64,000 bases of DNA, from assembly GCF_027625935.1 (NCBI RefSeq), contig NZ_CP115300.1:2108001-2172000 (forward strand). Direction: 5' to 3'. How positions within the stretch are numbered: the stretch's first letter is position 1; the number at the start of each line of letters is the position of its first letter. Source of the DNA: Streptomyces camelliae. Its GTDB lineage: Bacteria; Actinomycetota; Actinomycetes; Streptomycetales; Streptomycetaceae. A model generated the notes under the pieces. That model saw nothing but the letters and a program-made list of their open reading frames with translations. It searched no databases and had not been told where the DNA came from. A program made the translations under genes and the position numbers. This document shows, piece by piece, positions 1 through 7,835 of the stretch.

Positions 1-966
1 CATCTGGGCGGTGAGCCAGTCGTACTTCACCGCGGACGCGCACACGGCCAGCCGGACCAGCCGCTCGTCACCACTGTGGCCGCTGTCTCGCAGGCCGTGC
101 AGACAGGCGTCGTAGGCGGCGGCCGCGTACCGGGGCAGCCGGGCGGCCGGCACGAACAGGTCGAAGACCGAGTCGGGGAGGTAGTTGCCGAGGTCCTCGC
201 CGAGGGCGCCGTCACCGGCGAAGGCCCAGTCGAGCAGCACCGTGTCCGGTCCGGCGTCGATGACGTTCGCCGGCCACAGGTCGAGATGGCAGAAGGCGCG
301 CGGCAGCGCCTCCAGCACCCGCAGGAACCACTCCCGGTCGTGCCGCAGCCGGACCATGTCCCGCCGCAGTCCGGGCGGGAAGTGGTCGCGCACCAGGGGC
401 TGCTGCCAGGCCTCGTCGCTGTCCAGCAGTTCCTCGCCGAGGGTCTTGGCACCGATGTAGTCGCGCAGGAAGCGCCGGGAGAGCCATGGCCGGTCCGCGA
501 CGCAGGCCGCGCCCTGGGCTGCACCCAGGCGGCGGGCGTGCTCGATGTGGCGGTCGAGCGGCCAGCCGGTGGCCGGCTCGCCCGGCACGTCCTCAAGCCA
601 CAACGCCACGTCCCCGCCAGGCCGTTCGGCCGCAGTCAGCAGCCGGGGGCCGCGCAGCCCGGACGACCGCCACACCCCGGTGAGCCCGGAGGCGTACACC
701 TCGGCCTCACGGCGCCAGTAGTTCCAGTGCCGCGGATCCGCCGAGGCCGCCCAGCCCGCTTTCGTCCGCTTCGACCGGGTCAGCACCTTGAGGACCGGCG
801 AGCGGTCGCCCGCCCGGACCCGCCAGACGCCCGCCGTGACACCGTTGCGCGGATTGTGGACCAGCGGCGTGCACTCCGGCGGACCGGTGAACTCACCGAA
901 GACGGCACGCAGTTCGCCTCGGGGCAGTGCCGGGGAGCCCGGCGCGCCGGGGAGAGGTGTGGTCAC
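1..966 (-). CDS. Aminoglycoside phosphotransferase (APH)-family kinase-like protein, 3' end cut by window
   Basis: The visible 322 codons carry an APH/choline-kinase-type core: C-H-L-D-L-W-P-A-N (His227, Asp229) followed by V-L-L-D-W-A-F, the catalytic loop and the metal-binding Asp of this fold. The reading frame is open to base 1, so the C-terminus lies outside the window. The GTG start follows only four codons after the permease stop, and GGGGAG abuts it directly, so the start is uncertain; no better start is visible downstream. It probably forms a tail-to-head pair with the permease. Substrate unknown; APH-like proteins of Streptomyces act on small hydroxyl compounds, and antibiotic resistance should not be assumed. 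Confidence 0.8.
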   Translation of the reverse strand, partial: MTTPLPGAPGSPALPRGELRAVFGEFTGPPECTPLVHNPRNGVTAGVWRVRAGDRSPVLKVLTRSKRTKAGWAASADPRHWNYWRREAEVYASGLTGVWRSSGLRGPRLLTAAERPGGDVALWLEDVPGEPATGWPLDRHIEHARRLGAAQGAACVADRPWLSRRFLRDYIGAKTLGEELLDSDEAWQQPLVRDHFPPGLRRDMVRLRHDREWFLRVLEALPRAFCHLDLWPANVIDAGPDTVLLDWAFAGDGALGEDLGNYLPDSVFDLFVPAARLPRYAAAAYDACLHGLRDSGHSGDERLVRLAVCASAVKYDWLTAQM

Positions 967-975
967 CTCCCCAGG

Positions 976-2373
976 CTAGGCGGGCGCCTCGGCCGGGTCC
1001 TGGCGGCCGCGCAGCCACACGTACACCGGGATGCCCGCGAAGAGGAACAGCACGCCCTGGTAGACGGCCGCGTAGCCGGCGCCCGCGATCAGCCAGAAGG
1101 AGAAGGCGAAGGACAGGGCGGCGACGATCAGGTCCCGGGCCAGCCCGGCCGGCCGGACCTGGGCGCGCGAACCCCGGGCCAGCCAGTACAACTGCGCGGC
1201 CGCCGACAGCAGATAGGGCACGCAGCCGGTGAAGGTGGTGATCAGGACGAGGATCCGGAAGGTGGTGTCGGGGCCCGCCGTGTAATTGAGGGCGATCAGG
1301 ACCGTGCCGAGCACCGCGCAGGCCCACACTCCGAAGCCCGGCACACCGCCCTTGCCCACCTTGGCGAACGGCGCCGGGAAGAGCCCGTCGCGGGCGGCGG
1401 CGTACGGCATCTGCGCGGCCATCAGGATCCAGCCGTTGAGGCAGCCGACGATCGAGACGACGGCGACCAGCGCGATCGCGGTGCCGCCCCAGTGGCCGCC
1501 GGTGATCGCGTTCACCGCGTCGGCGAAGGGCGCGCCCGACTTGGCCAGTTGCTCGTGCGGCACCAGGCCGAAGACGGCCACCGTGCCGAGCAGGTAGACG
1601 AGGGCGGAGCCCAGAGTGCCGAGGACGCTCGCGCGGCCGACCGTGCGCTCGGGGTCGTCCACCTCGCCCGCGCTCACCGCGGCCGACTCCACTCCGAGGA
1701 AGCTGTAGAGGAGCAGCGCGGCCGAGGCGGCGACGGCACCCGGGACACTGTCGCTCGTGGCGTTGAACGGGCCGAAGTTGTCGGCATGGACGAAGAACAG
1801 GCCGACGGTGGCCACCAGGAGGAGGGGGACGAACTTCAGCACGGTGGAGACGATCTGCACCGCGCCGACCCAGCGGGTGCCGGCGAAGTTCGCGGCGGCC
1901 GGCAGCCACAGCGCGGCGAGCGCGACCAGGCCTTCGAGCAGGTGGTTGCCGTGCAGCGGTATGAGAACGTCGGTGTACCCGACGACGGCGACCGCGAGCG
2001 CGGCGATGCTGACCCAGCACATCGTCCAGTACGACCACGCCGACAGGAACCCCGCGAACGGGCCGAACGCGTCGCGCGGGTAGACGTACAGCCCACCGGT
2101 GACCGGGCTGCGCCGGGCCAGCTTCCCGAAGAGCAGGGCGAGCAGGACGGCGGCGACGGACAGCACGGCGAACGCGAGCAGGCTGACGGTGCCGTACGGG
2201 GCGACGGCGGAGGGCAGGGCGAAGATGCCGCCGCCGATGATGTTGCCCATGACCAGGGCGGTCGCGGCGACGAGGCCGAAGGAGCGGCGCCGGGGGGCAG
2301 CGGGGGTCCCGGTGAGCGGAGCGGCTTCGGTGGACTCGGTGGAGTCGGAGACGGTGGAGTCGGGGGCAGTCAT
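976..2373 (-). CDS. APC-superfamily amino acid permease
   Basis: 465 residues with about twelve hydrophobic segments. The first membrane segment carries GNIIGGGIFALP, the glycine-rich APC signature that binds the substrate backbone, so it is an inner-membrane amino acid or amine transporter related to the AdiC/PotE group. It is divergent from mmuM, across a 195-bp gap. In other bacteria mmuM is paired with an S-methylmethionine permease (MmuP), so S-methylmethionine is a possible substrate, but this is inference from position only. The ATG at 2373 has only a weak upstream purine stretch. Confidence 0.88.
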   Translation of the reverse strand: MTAPDSTVSDSTESTEAAPLTGTPAAPRRRSFGLVAATALVMGNIIGGGIFALPSAVAPYGTVSLLAFAVLSVAAVLLALLFGKLARRSPVTGGLYVYPRDAFGPFAGFLSAWSYWTMCWVSIAALAVAVVGYTDVLIPLHGNHLLEGLVALAALWLPAAANFAGTRWVGAVQIVSTVLKFVPLLLVATVGLFFVHADNFGPFNATSDSVPGAVAASAALLLYSFLGVESAAVSAGEVDDPERTVGRASVLGTLGSALVYLLGTVAVFGLVPHEQLAKSGAPFADAVNAITGGHWGGTAIALVAVVSIVGCLNGWILMAAQMPYAAARDGLFPAPFAKVGKGGVPGFGVWACAVLGTVLIALNYTAGPDTTFRILVLITTFTGCVPYLLSAAAQLYWLARGSRAQVRPAGLARDLIVAALSFAFSFWLIAGAGYAAVYQGVLFLFAGIPVYVWLRGRQDPAEAPA

Positions 2374-2568
2374 GGCGGTTCCGGGGAGGGAGCAGGAGCG
2401 GGGAGGAGCGTGATCGTAACCCCGTGGTCCATATGCTGGGCGATCTGTTCACACACTGGACACAAACTCGGTGCGTACAGGGTTTTCGCAGGTTGGACCC
2501 AACGCCGGGGATGCTCACCTGCTGGACACCGTGGCCCGTCCCGGCTCCGCTTCGACTAGCGTCGTGAC
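2374..2568. promoter_or_regulatory. Divergent promoter region between permease and mmuM
   Basis: A 195-bp non-coding gap between two divergent starts, with locally lower GC around 2425-2500. It must contain both promoters. I looked for a methionine-type riboswitch fold and saw none I could support. Confidence 0.5.
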
Positions 2569-3495
2569 ATGAACAGCAGCATCTCCCCCAGCCTCGCCGA
2601 CACCCTCGCCGCCGGGACGGTCGTCCTCGACGGCGGCATGTCCAATCAGCTGGAGTCGGCCGGGCACGACCTGAGCGACGAACTGTGGTCGGCGCGGCTG
2701 CTGGCCGAGCAGCCGGAAGCAATTGCCGAGGCGCATCTCGCCTACTTCCTGGCGGGCGCGGACGTCGCGATCACCGCCAGCTACCAGGCCACCTTCGAGG
2801 GCTTCGCCCGGCGCGGCATCGGCCACGAGGAGGCGGCGCGGCTCCTCGCGCTGAGCGTCGGCCTCGCTCGTACGGCCGCCCGCCGGGCCGGGGACACGGG
2901 CGTCGGGCGGCCGCTGTGGGTGGCGGCCTCGGTCGGCCCGTACGGGGCGATGCTCGCGGACGGCTCCGAGTACCGGGGCCGGTACGGGCTGAGCGTGGAC
3001 GAGCTGGAGCGTTTTCACCGGCCGCGCATGGAGGTACTGGCCGCCGCCGGGCCGGACGTCCTCGCGCTGGAGACGGTTCCGGACGCCGGCGAGGCCGCCG
3101 CGCTGCTCCGGGTGGTGCGAGGCCTCGGGGTGCCGGCGTGGCTTTCGTACACGGTCGACGGTATGCACACACGGGCCGGCCAGCCCCTGGAGGAGGCGTT
3201 CGCGCCGGCCGCCGACGTGGACGAGGTGATCGCGGTGGGCGTGAACTGCTGCGCTCCGCAGGATGTCGAGCCCGCGGTGGAGATCGCGGCGCGGGTCACC
3301 GGCAAGCCGGTCGTGGTCTACCCCAACAGCGGGGAGGCCTGGGACGCGGAGGCGCGGGCCTGGACGGGGCGGTCGCGGTTCGGTGCCGAGCAGGTGAAGA
3401 CCTGGCGGGACGCGGGTGCGCGGCTCATCGGGGGCTGCTGCCGGGTGGGGCCGGAGGCGATCACGTCGATCAGGGAGACGTTGGCCACGGCCTGA
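2569..3495 (+). CDS. mmuM: Homocysteine S-methyltransferase (S-methylmethionine-dependent type)
   Basis: 308 residues, the usual length for MmuM. The N-terminal V-L-D-G-G-M-S-N-Q-L-E replaces the common DGGMAT(E)L motif. The zinc-binding cysteines are present: N-C-C at 226-228 and G-G-C-C-R at 288-292. The TIM-barrel enzyme transfers a methyl group from S-methylmethionine (or S-adenosylmethionine) to homocysteine, giving methionine. The divergent amino-acid permease would suit uptake of the methyl donor. The ATG at 2569 fits the family start. Confidence 0.93.
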   Translation: MNSSISPSLADTLAAGTVVLDGGMSNQLESAGHDLSDELWSARLLAEQPEAIAEAHLAYFLAGADVAITASYQATFEGFARRGIGHEEAARLLALSVGLARTAARRAGDTGVGRPLWVAASVGPYGAMLADGSEYRGRYGLSVDELERFHRPRMEVLAAAGPDVLALETVPDAGEAAALLRVVRGLGVPAWLSYTVDGMHTRAGQPLEEAFAPAADVDEVIAVGVNCCAPQDVEPAVEIAARVTGKPVVVYPNSGEAWDAEARAWTGRSRFGAEQVKTWRDAGARLIGGCCRVGPEAITSIRETLATA

Positions 3496-3562
3496 ACCCG
3501 ATGCCGGCGACGGCCGTAGCGGCTCTGGTCCGTGCCCCCTTCCGGCCGCTAGCCTCGCGCAT

Positions 3563-3576
3563 GGGAACCGGTTGCT
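3563..3576. promoter_or_regulatory. LacI-type operator candidate (AACCGGTT)
   Basis: GGGAACCGGTTGCT has a perfect 8-bp AACCGGTT core (3566-3573), 45 bp upstream of the LacI gene start. Its core matches sites near 16060 and 16196 exactly, which suggests autoregulation by the LacI protein encoded immediately downstream. Confidence 0.6.
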
Positions 3577-3617
3577 GCCCATGTTGCCGCAGTTCCCGAC
3601 GGTGCGGAGGGCTGGGG

Positions 3618-4691
3618 ATGACCAGGAAGAGCGAGGCCGCCGGGCGGAGCACGATCCGGGATGTCGCCGCGCGGGCCGGGGTGTCCGCGTCGACCGTGTC
3701 CCGGGTGCTGGGCGGGGTGTATCCGGTGAGCACGGCGACCCGGAGCCGGGTGATGCGGGCCGTGCACGAGATGGACTACGTGGCCGACGCCCGCGCGAAG
3801 GCCGTCGCCGGGGTCGGTACGCCGACCCTGGCGTTCGTGCTGGAGGACATCACCGGGCCGTCGTTCGCGCACATGGCGCGGGGAGTGGAGCGCGAGGCCG
3901 CGCGGCTCGGGCATCTGTGCCTGGTGTGCAGCACGGACGGAGACCTGCGGCAGGAACTGGACTTCATCGAGACGATGCGCGCCCAGCGGGCGGCGGCGGT
4001 GATCCTGGTCGGCGGTACGGCGGACACGCCCGAGTACCGCGAGCGCACGCGCCGCATCGCCGACTCGCTGGCCTCGGCCGGTTCCCGGCTGGTGCTGTGC
4101 GGGCGGCCACCGCTCGGTCCGGGCGCGCCGGTGACGGTCATCGAGTACGACAACGAGGGCGGGGCGTATGCGCTGGTGGCGCACGTCCTCGCCCAGGGCC
4201 ACCGGCGGGTGCTGTTCCTCGGCGGCAAGCCGGACCACACCACGGCGCAGGGCCGCGAGCGCGGTTACCTCGGTGCGCATCGCGCCCGCGGTCTGGAACC
4301 CGACCCGGACCTGCTGCTGCACGGCGACTTCACCCGCGACTCCGGGCACCGGCTGATGCGCCGGGCGCTGGAGCAGGAGCTGGACTTCACGGCCGTGGTG
4401 GCCGCGACCGACATGGTCGCGGCGGGCGCCCTGACCGCGCTCCACGAGGCCGGGCTGGACGTCCCGGGGGACGTGTCGCTGGCCGGGTACGACGACATAC
4501 CGTTCGCCCGCGACCTGCATCCGGCGCTGACCACCGTGCACGTGCCGTACGAGGAACTGGGCCGCCTCGCCGTCCGTACCGCCCTCGGCCACTCCTCGGA
4601 CTCCGCTGCCTCCCCCGCTTCCGCCGGCGAGCATCTGCTGCTGGGCACGCATGTGGTGGTGCGGGGGTCGGTGAGGGCGGTTGGGGGGTGA
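3618..4691 (+). CDS. LacI-family transcriptional regulator (first of three)
   Basis: 357 residues. The N-terminal helix-turn-helix S-T-I-R-D-V-A-A-R-A-G-V-S-A-S-T-V-S-R-V-L (about 11-31) is followed by a periplasmic-binding-like sugar-sensing domain ending with the typical L-T-T-V-H-V-P-Y-E-E-L. The start is chosen because GGAGG lies 7 bases upstream. It is strongly similar along its length to the regulator at 18728 (shared YPVS, GTPT, ITG..FAH, YDNEGGAYA, LTTVHVPYEE), so the two are paralogues and probably read similar operators. It likely represses its own gene and the sugar island to its right. Confidence 0.92.
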   Translation: MTRKSEAAGRSTIRDVAARAGVSASTVSRVLGGVYPVSTATRSRVMRAVHEMDYVADARAKAVAGVGTPTLAFVLEDITGPSFAHMARGVEREAARLGHLCLVCSTDGDLRQELDFIETMRAQRAAAVILVGGTADTPEYRERTRRIADSLASAGSRLVLCGRPPLGPGAPVTVIEYDNEGGAYALVAHVLAQGHRRVLFLGGKPDHTTAQGRERGYLGAHRARGLEPDPDLLLHGDFTRDSGHRLMRRALEQELDFTAVVAATDMVAAGALTALHEAGLDVPGDVSLAGYDDIPFARDLHPALTTVHVPYEELGRLAVRTALGHSSDSAASPASAGEHLLLGTHVVVRGSVRAVGG

Positions 4692-4696
4692 GGGGG

Positions 4697-4728
4697 CGGA
4701 TCGTCGACGGTCGACCTACGACGATCCG
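4697..4728. terminator. Hairpin just after the LacI gene
   Basis: A 10-bp perfect stem (CGGATCGTCG at 4697-4706, CGACGATCCG at 4719-4728) with a 12-nt loop starts 6 nt after the LacI stop codon. There is no T-run, as is common for Streptomyces terminators. The loop holds a second palindrome, GGTCGACC. Confidence 0.6.
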
Positions 4729-4841
4729 GCACGTGGTTGGTCGTCTGTCTACTGTGTACCGGCGACAGTCGACCGACGACGATCTGCCTCGGTCGTCTGT
4801 CTGCCGTCTGCTGCCTTCTGGCGACAGTCGACCGTAGACAA
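4709..4841. repeat. Array of alternating inverted 11-bp motifs between convergent genes
   Basis: A degenerate tandem unit of 58-59 bp begins at 4711, 4769 and 4828 (each starting TCGACC). Within it, GGTCGTCTGTC (4739-4749 and 4791-4801) alternates with GACAGTCGACC (4764-4774 and 4823-4833); the two motifs are inverse complements with one mismatch. Each motif can therefore pair with a neighbour on either side, giving mutually exclusive stem-loops; 4764-4776 with 4789-4801 forms a 13-bp arm pair with one mismatch. The array fills the gap between two convergent genes. Confidence 0.7.
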
Positions 4842-6422
4842 TCACCGCCGTCGCGTCCCCACCGACCGCCGCAGGCGTCGTACCGCCGCTGCCCACTCCG
4901 CTCCCGGGGCCCGGATGTCCGGGGCGGGGGTGGGTTCCGGGACGGTGGGGGCGGTCGACCAGAGGTTGATCTCCGCATCCCGTGGACCGTATGCGGTATA
5001 CGGGTCACCATCGCCGAAGATCCGCACCGGATGGGAGGCGTCCCAGGCCTGCCAGCCGGGGTTTCCGGTTGCCGCGAAGCGCACCCAGGCCGTGTGCATC
5101 GCCTCGCACAGGTCCCGCGGGGCGCCCTCGCCGGCGAGTTTCTTCGATTCGGGGACGTCGCCGGTGTCGAAGACGAAGCCCAGTTCCAGGGCGTGGCAGG
5201 CGCCGAGGCCGGGGAGGCGGGAGGGCCAGGCGAACTCGTAGAGGTGGGAGGTGCCGGGGCGGGCGTCGGCGAGGCGGTGCAGCGGGACGCGCAGCAGGTG
5301 GTCGGTGACCATCTGGCCGACGGTCTCGGCGGCGCCGGCGTCGGGGTGCAGGGCGCGGTAGCCGCGGGGCACCTCGTGGCCGGTGTGGCAGCGGGCCATG
5401 GCGCCGGCGAGGGCGACCGGGCCGAGCCGGTCGACGCGCTCCAGCAGGCCGCCGGGGACGAGCCAGAGCCGGTACTCGTCGCGGGTCCAGCCCATCAGCA
5501 GGTCGACGCCCTGGGCGGCGTCGCCGTCGATCAGGGCCTGGAGCGGGTCGCGGGGCACGAGGTCGCCGTCCACGACGATGCCGAAGGCGGGTCCGCCGAG
5601 GACGGGGCTGCTGAGTCGGCCGGCTTCGGCCTGGGTGCGCAGCAGCAGGTCGCGGTCGACGGCGGCGAAGGCCTCGGCGGTGGCGGGGATCTTCAGCCGG
5701 CCCGCCATGCGGCGCACCATGCGCCGTACCTTTTCCCGGTCGGACGCCTCGGGTGGGCCGCTCTGCAGGACCGCCCGCCGGACGAGGCCCTGGGCCGCGG
5801 GTGCGGCGAGCAGGGCGCCGGCACTGATGGCGCCGGCCGACTGCCCGCACAGGGTGATCCGGTCCGGGTCGCCGCCGAAGGCGCCGATGGCGTCGTGCAC
5901 CCAGTGCAGGGCGGCGAGCTGGTCGCGCAGGCCGGGGTTGGGGGGTGCGTCGGGGAACAGTCCGTAACCTTCCACGCCCAGGCGGTAGTTGACCGAGACG
6001 CAGACGACTCCGTCGCGGGCGAAGGAGGCGCCGCCGTAGACGGGGACGGCCGAGGATCCTCTCGTCAGGGCGCCGCCGTGGAGCCAGAGCAGGACGGGGA
6101 GGCGGGCGCCCGGGTCGGGGGCGGGGGTCCAGATGTTGAGGTTGAGGCAGTCGTCGCCGGGGATGTCGGGGTCGGACAGGTACTGGGCGAACGCCTCGGA
6201 GTACGGCGGTTTCGGCGCGGTCGGGCCGAAGGCGCCGGCGTCGCGCACCCCGTCCCAGGGTTCGGGCGGCTGGGGCGGGCGGAACCGGCGGGGGCCGAAG
6301 GGCGGGGCGGCGTAGGGGATGCCCCGGAACACCGCGACGCCGTGCTCGTACCGGCCACGCACGGCCCCGTACGGCGTGGTGGCCTCGGGCCTGAACTCGG
6401 GGTTCGCCTGGTCTGCCGTCAT
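4842..6422 (-). CDS. Type-B carboxylesterase / lipase family protein
   Basis: 526 residues from the chosen ATG; an in-frame GTG 11 codons upstream (6455) is possible but adds an atypical leader. Family marks: F-R-G-I-P-Y-A, D-D-C-L-N-L-N-I-W (the EDCL motif), the oxyanion loop L-H-G-G-A, and the nucleophile elbow G-Q-S-A-G with Ser195. No signal peptide is evident, so it probably acts in the cytoplasm. It lies 130 bp downstream of, and in the same direction as, the polysaccharide-lyase genes. It might remove ester groups (for example acetyl or methyl) from imported oligosaccharides, but that role is inferred only from position. Confidence 0.87.
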   Translation of the reverse strand: MTADQANPEFRPEATTPYGAVRGRYEHGVAVFRGIPYAAPPFGPRRFRPPQPPEPWDGVRDAGAFGPTAPKPPYSEAFAQYLSDPDIPGDDCLNLNIWTPAPDPGARLPVLLWLHGGALTRGSSAVPVYGGASFARDGVVCVSVNYRLGVEGYGLFPDAPPNPGLRDQLAALHWVHDAIGAFGGDPDRITLCGQSAGAISAGALLAAPAAQGLVRRAVLQSGPPEASDREKVRRMVRRMAGRLKIPATAEAFAAVDRDLLLRTQAEAGRLSSPVLGGPAFGIVVDGDLVPRDPLQALIDGDAAQGVDLLMGWTRDEYRLWLVPGGLLERVDRLGPVALAGAMARCHTGHEVPRGYRALHPDAGAAETVGQMVTDHLLRVPLHRLADARPGTSHLYEFAWPSRLPGLGACHALELGFVFDTGDVPESKKLAGEGAPRDLCEAMHTAWVRFAATGNPGWQAWDASHPVRIFGDGDPYTAYGPRDAEINLWSTAPTVPEPTPAPDIRAPGAEWAAAVRRLRRSVGTRRR

Positions 6423-6552
6423 CGCCCACCAGCCCTTCGCCGCGCACTCGTGCACCGTGCATACAGAGCACCACAGAAGCGTCCGGTATTCCGGTGCACG
6501 GGCGCGCGGGAGGGCCGTTCGGGCTATCCGGAGACGGACAGTGACAGGATCA

Positions 6553-7806
6553 TCACTTGGCGTACATCAGGGTGCCGAAGCCGAGCTGGTCGTAGCCGCC
6601 GCTGGTGGAGCCGTAGTCGCCGCCGCCGCCCTCGGGGGCGACGAGGTTGTAGTACATGGCGGAGATGTACTTGTCGTCGAGGTACAGACGGCGGTTGTAG
6701 TGGAAGTGGAGCATGGCCCAGACCGGGCGGATCTGGCCGCGGGAGGCGGAGGAGATCACGGACTGCGAGTTCTGGGCGCAGTTCGTGCCGCTGCCCCAGG
6801 TGTAGGTGGTGAACGGGACGTCGTTGCCCAGGTTGTACTTGGCGACGTACTGGGCGGCTTTGAAGAACCTCCGGCTGTCGTAGGAGTAGAGGTCGTCGCC
6901 CTGGTTCCAGGCCATTTCGCAGATGGCGCCCATCTGGCCCATGCCCATGACGGTGTGGCCCTGGTCGCGGCCGGACTCCTGCCACTGGCCGAGGTCGTAG
7001 CCCTCGACGTTCGGGTAGAGGAACGGGACCGCGTGCTGGATGGAGCCGTTTCCGGCACCGGTCTTGAAGTAGGTGACGGCCTGGTCGTACGTGGCGGCGT
7101 CGTCGGTGAGGATCCCGATGGCCAGGACGGAGGCCATGTTGCACAGGTCCCAGTTCGCCCAGTAGTTGGTGATGCAGGCGCCGTTGTGGTGGGTCAGGAA
7201 GTCGTTGTTCATCGGGTAGAAGACGTTCAGCATCATCTGCTGGAACGCCGTCAGGTCGAACCCGGCGTAGCCGCGCATGAGTTCGGCGGCCTGGCAGAAC
7301 TCCCAGCCGTAGATGCCGGCGGCGAGGAAGCGGTCGGCGGTGCCCTGGATGGAGGTCAGGGTGTTCGCCCAGGCGTTGAGGATGCGGACGGCGCAGTCCG
7401 CGTTGGCGCTGGTGCCGCCGACGACCCAGCGCAGGGCGTTCTGGTAGGCGGCGGCGATGTCGTTGTAGAGGATGCCGTAGTTCTCGGGGTAGCCCGAGCC
7501 TCGGTAGACGGTGGCCTGCGGGTTGGGTGTCCAGGTGGACTGGGAGTGGGAGTTGGCGGTCAGCCGGTTCCAGCCGGACAGCCAGGGGTCGTCGCCCGCG
7601 GCGACCCTGACCTTGGCGCGGTTGATGTCTCCGGCGTTGTGCAGCATGCCGGGGTGGGTGAAGGTCGCGGGGGCCGCGTTCGCCGTGGTGGTGGCGGACG
7701 CGGCACCCAGTGCGACGGCCGCGGTGAGGCCGCCGGCGGTCTTCAGCAGACCGCGACGGCTCAACTCACCGGTGGGGATGGAGCGGTGGGGGGATGTGCG
7801 GCTCAT
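6553..7806 (-). CDS. Tat-exported alginate-lyase-like polysaccharide lyase
   Basis: 417 residues. A twin-arginine signal (L-S-R-R-G-L-L-K, about 15-22) with hydrophobic stretch and A-N-A-A cleavage predicts export. The mature protein is an alpha/alpha-barrel alginate-lyase-type domain with F-T-H-P-G-M-L near the start, N-W-D at 218-220 and the conserved E-S-G-R-D-Q-G-H at 277-284. The N-terminal lyase domain of the next upstream gene shares these motifs, so the two are paralogues. Members cleave uronic-acid polymers by beta-elimination; the true substrate (alginate, glucuronan or another uronan) cannot be read from sequence. Confidence 0.85.
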   Translation of the reverse strand: MSRTSPHRSIPTGELSRRGLLKTAGGLTAAVALGAASATTTANAAPATFTHPGMLHNAGDINRAKVRVAAGDDPWLSGWNRLTANSHSQSTWTPNPQATVYRGSGYPENYGILYNDIAAAYQNALRWVVGGTSANADCAVRILNAWANTLTSIQGTADRFLAAGIYGWEFCQAAELMRGYAGFDLTAFQQMMLNVFYPMNNDFLTHHNGACITNYWANWDLCNMASVLAIGILTDDAATYDQAVTYFKTGAGNGSIQHAVPFLYPNVEGYDLGQWQESGRDQGHTVMGMGQMGAICEMAWNQGDDLYSYDSRRFFKAAQYVAKYNLGNDVPFTTYTWGSGTNCAQNSQSVISSASRGQIRPVWAMLHFHYNRRLYLDDKYISAMYYNLVAPEGGGGDYGSTSGGYDQLGFGTLMYAK

Positions 7807-7835
7807 GGTGGGGCATCTCCCATCCGTGGGGGGAT

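Noticed and set aside
76..2559. 827-codon plus-strand ORF covering the kinase-like and permease genes
   Set aside because: It is rich in Gly/Arg/Gln with no domain pattern and lies antisense to two recognisable genes; long shadow ORFs are normal in high-GC DNA.
2374..2568. SAM or other methionine riboswitch before mmuM
   Set aside because: I could not fold the conserved helices of any known class in this stretch; only a covariance-model search would settle it.
2685..3617. Extending the first LacI protein upstream to 2685
   Set aside because: That part runs through mmuM in another frame; GGAGG 7 bases before ATG 3618 and the normal LacI start position decide for 3618.
4692..4841. CRISPR-like array
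   Set aside because: The repeats are degenerate, alternate in orientation, and have no constant-length unique spacers or cas genes nearby.
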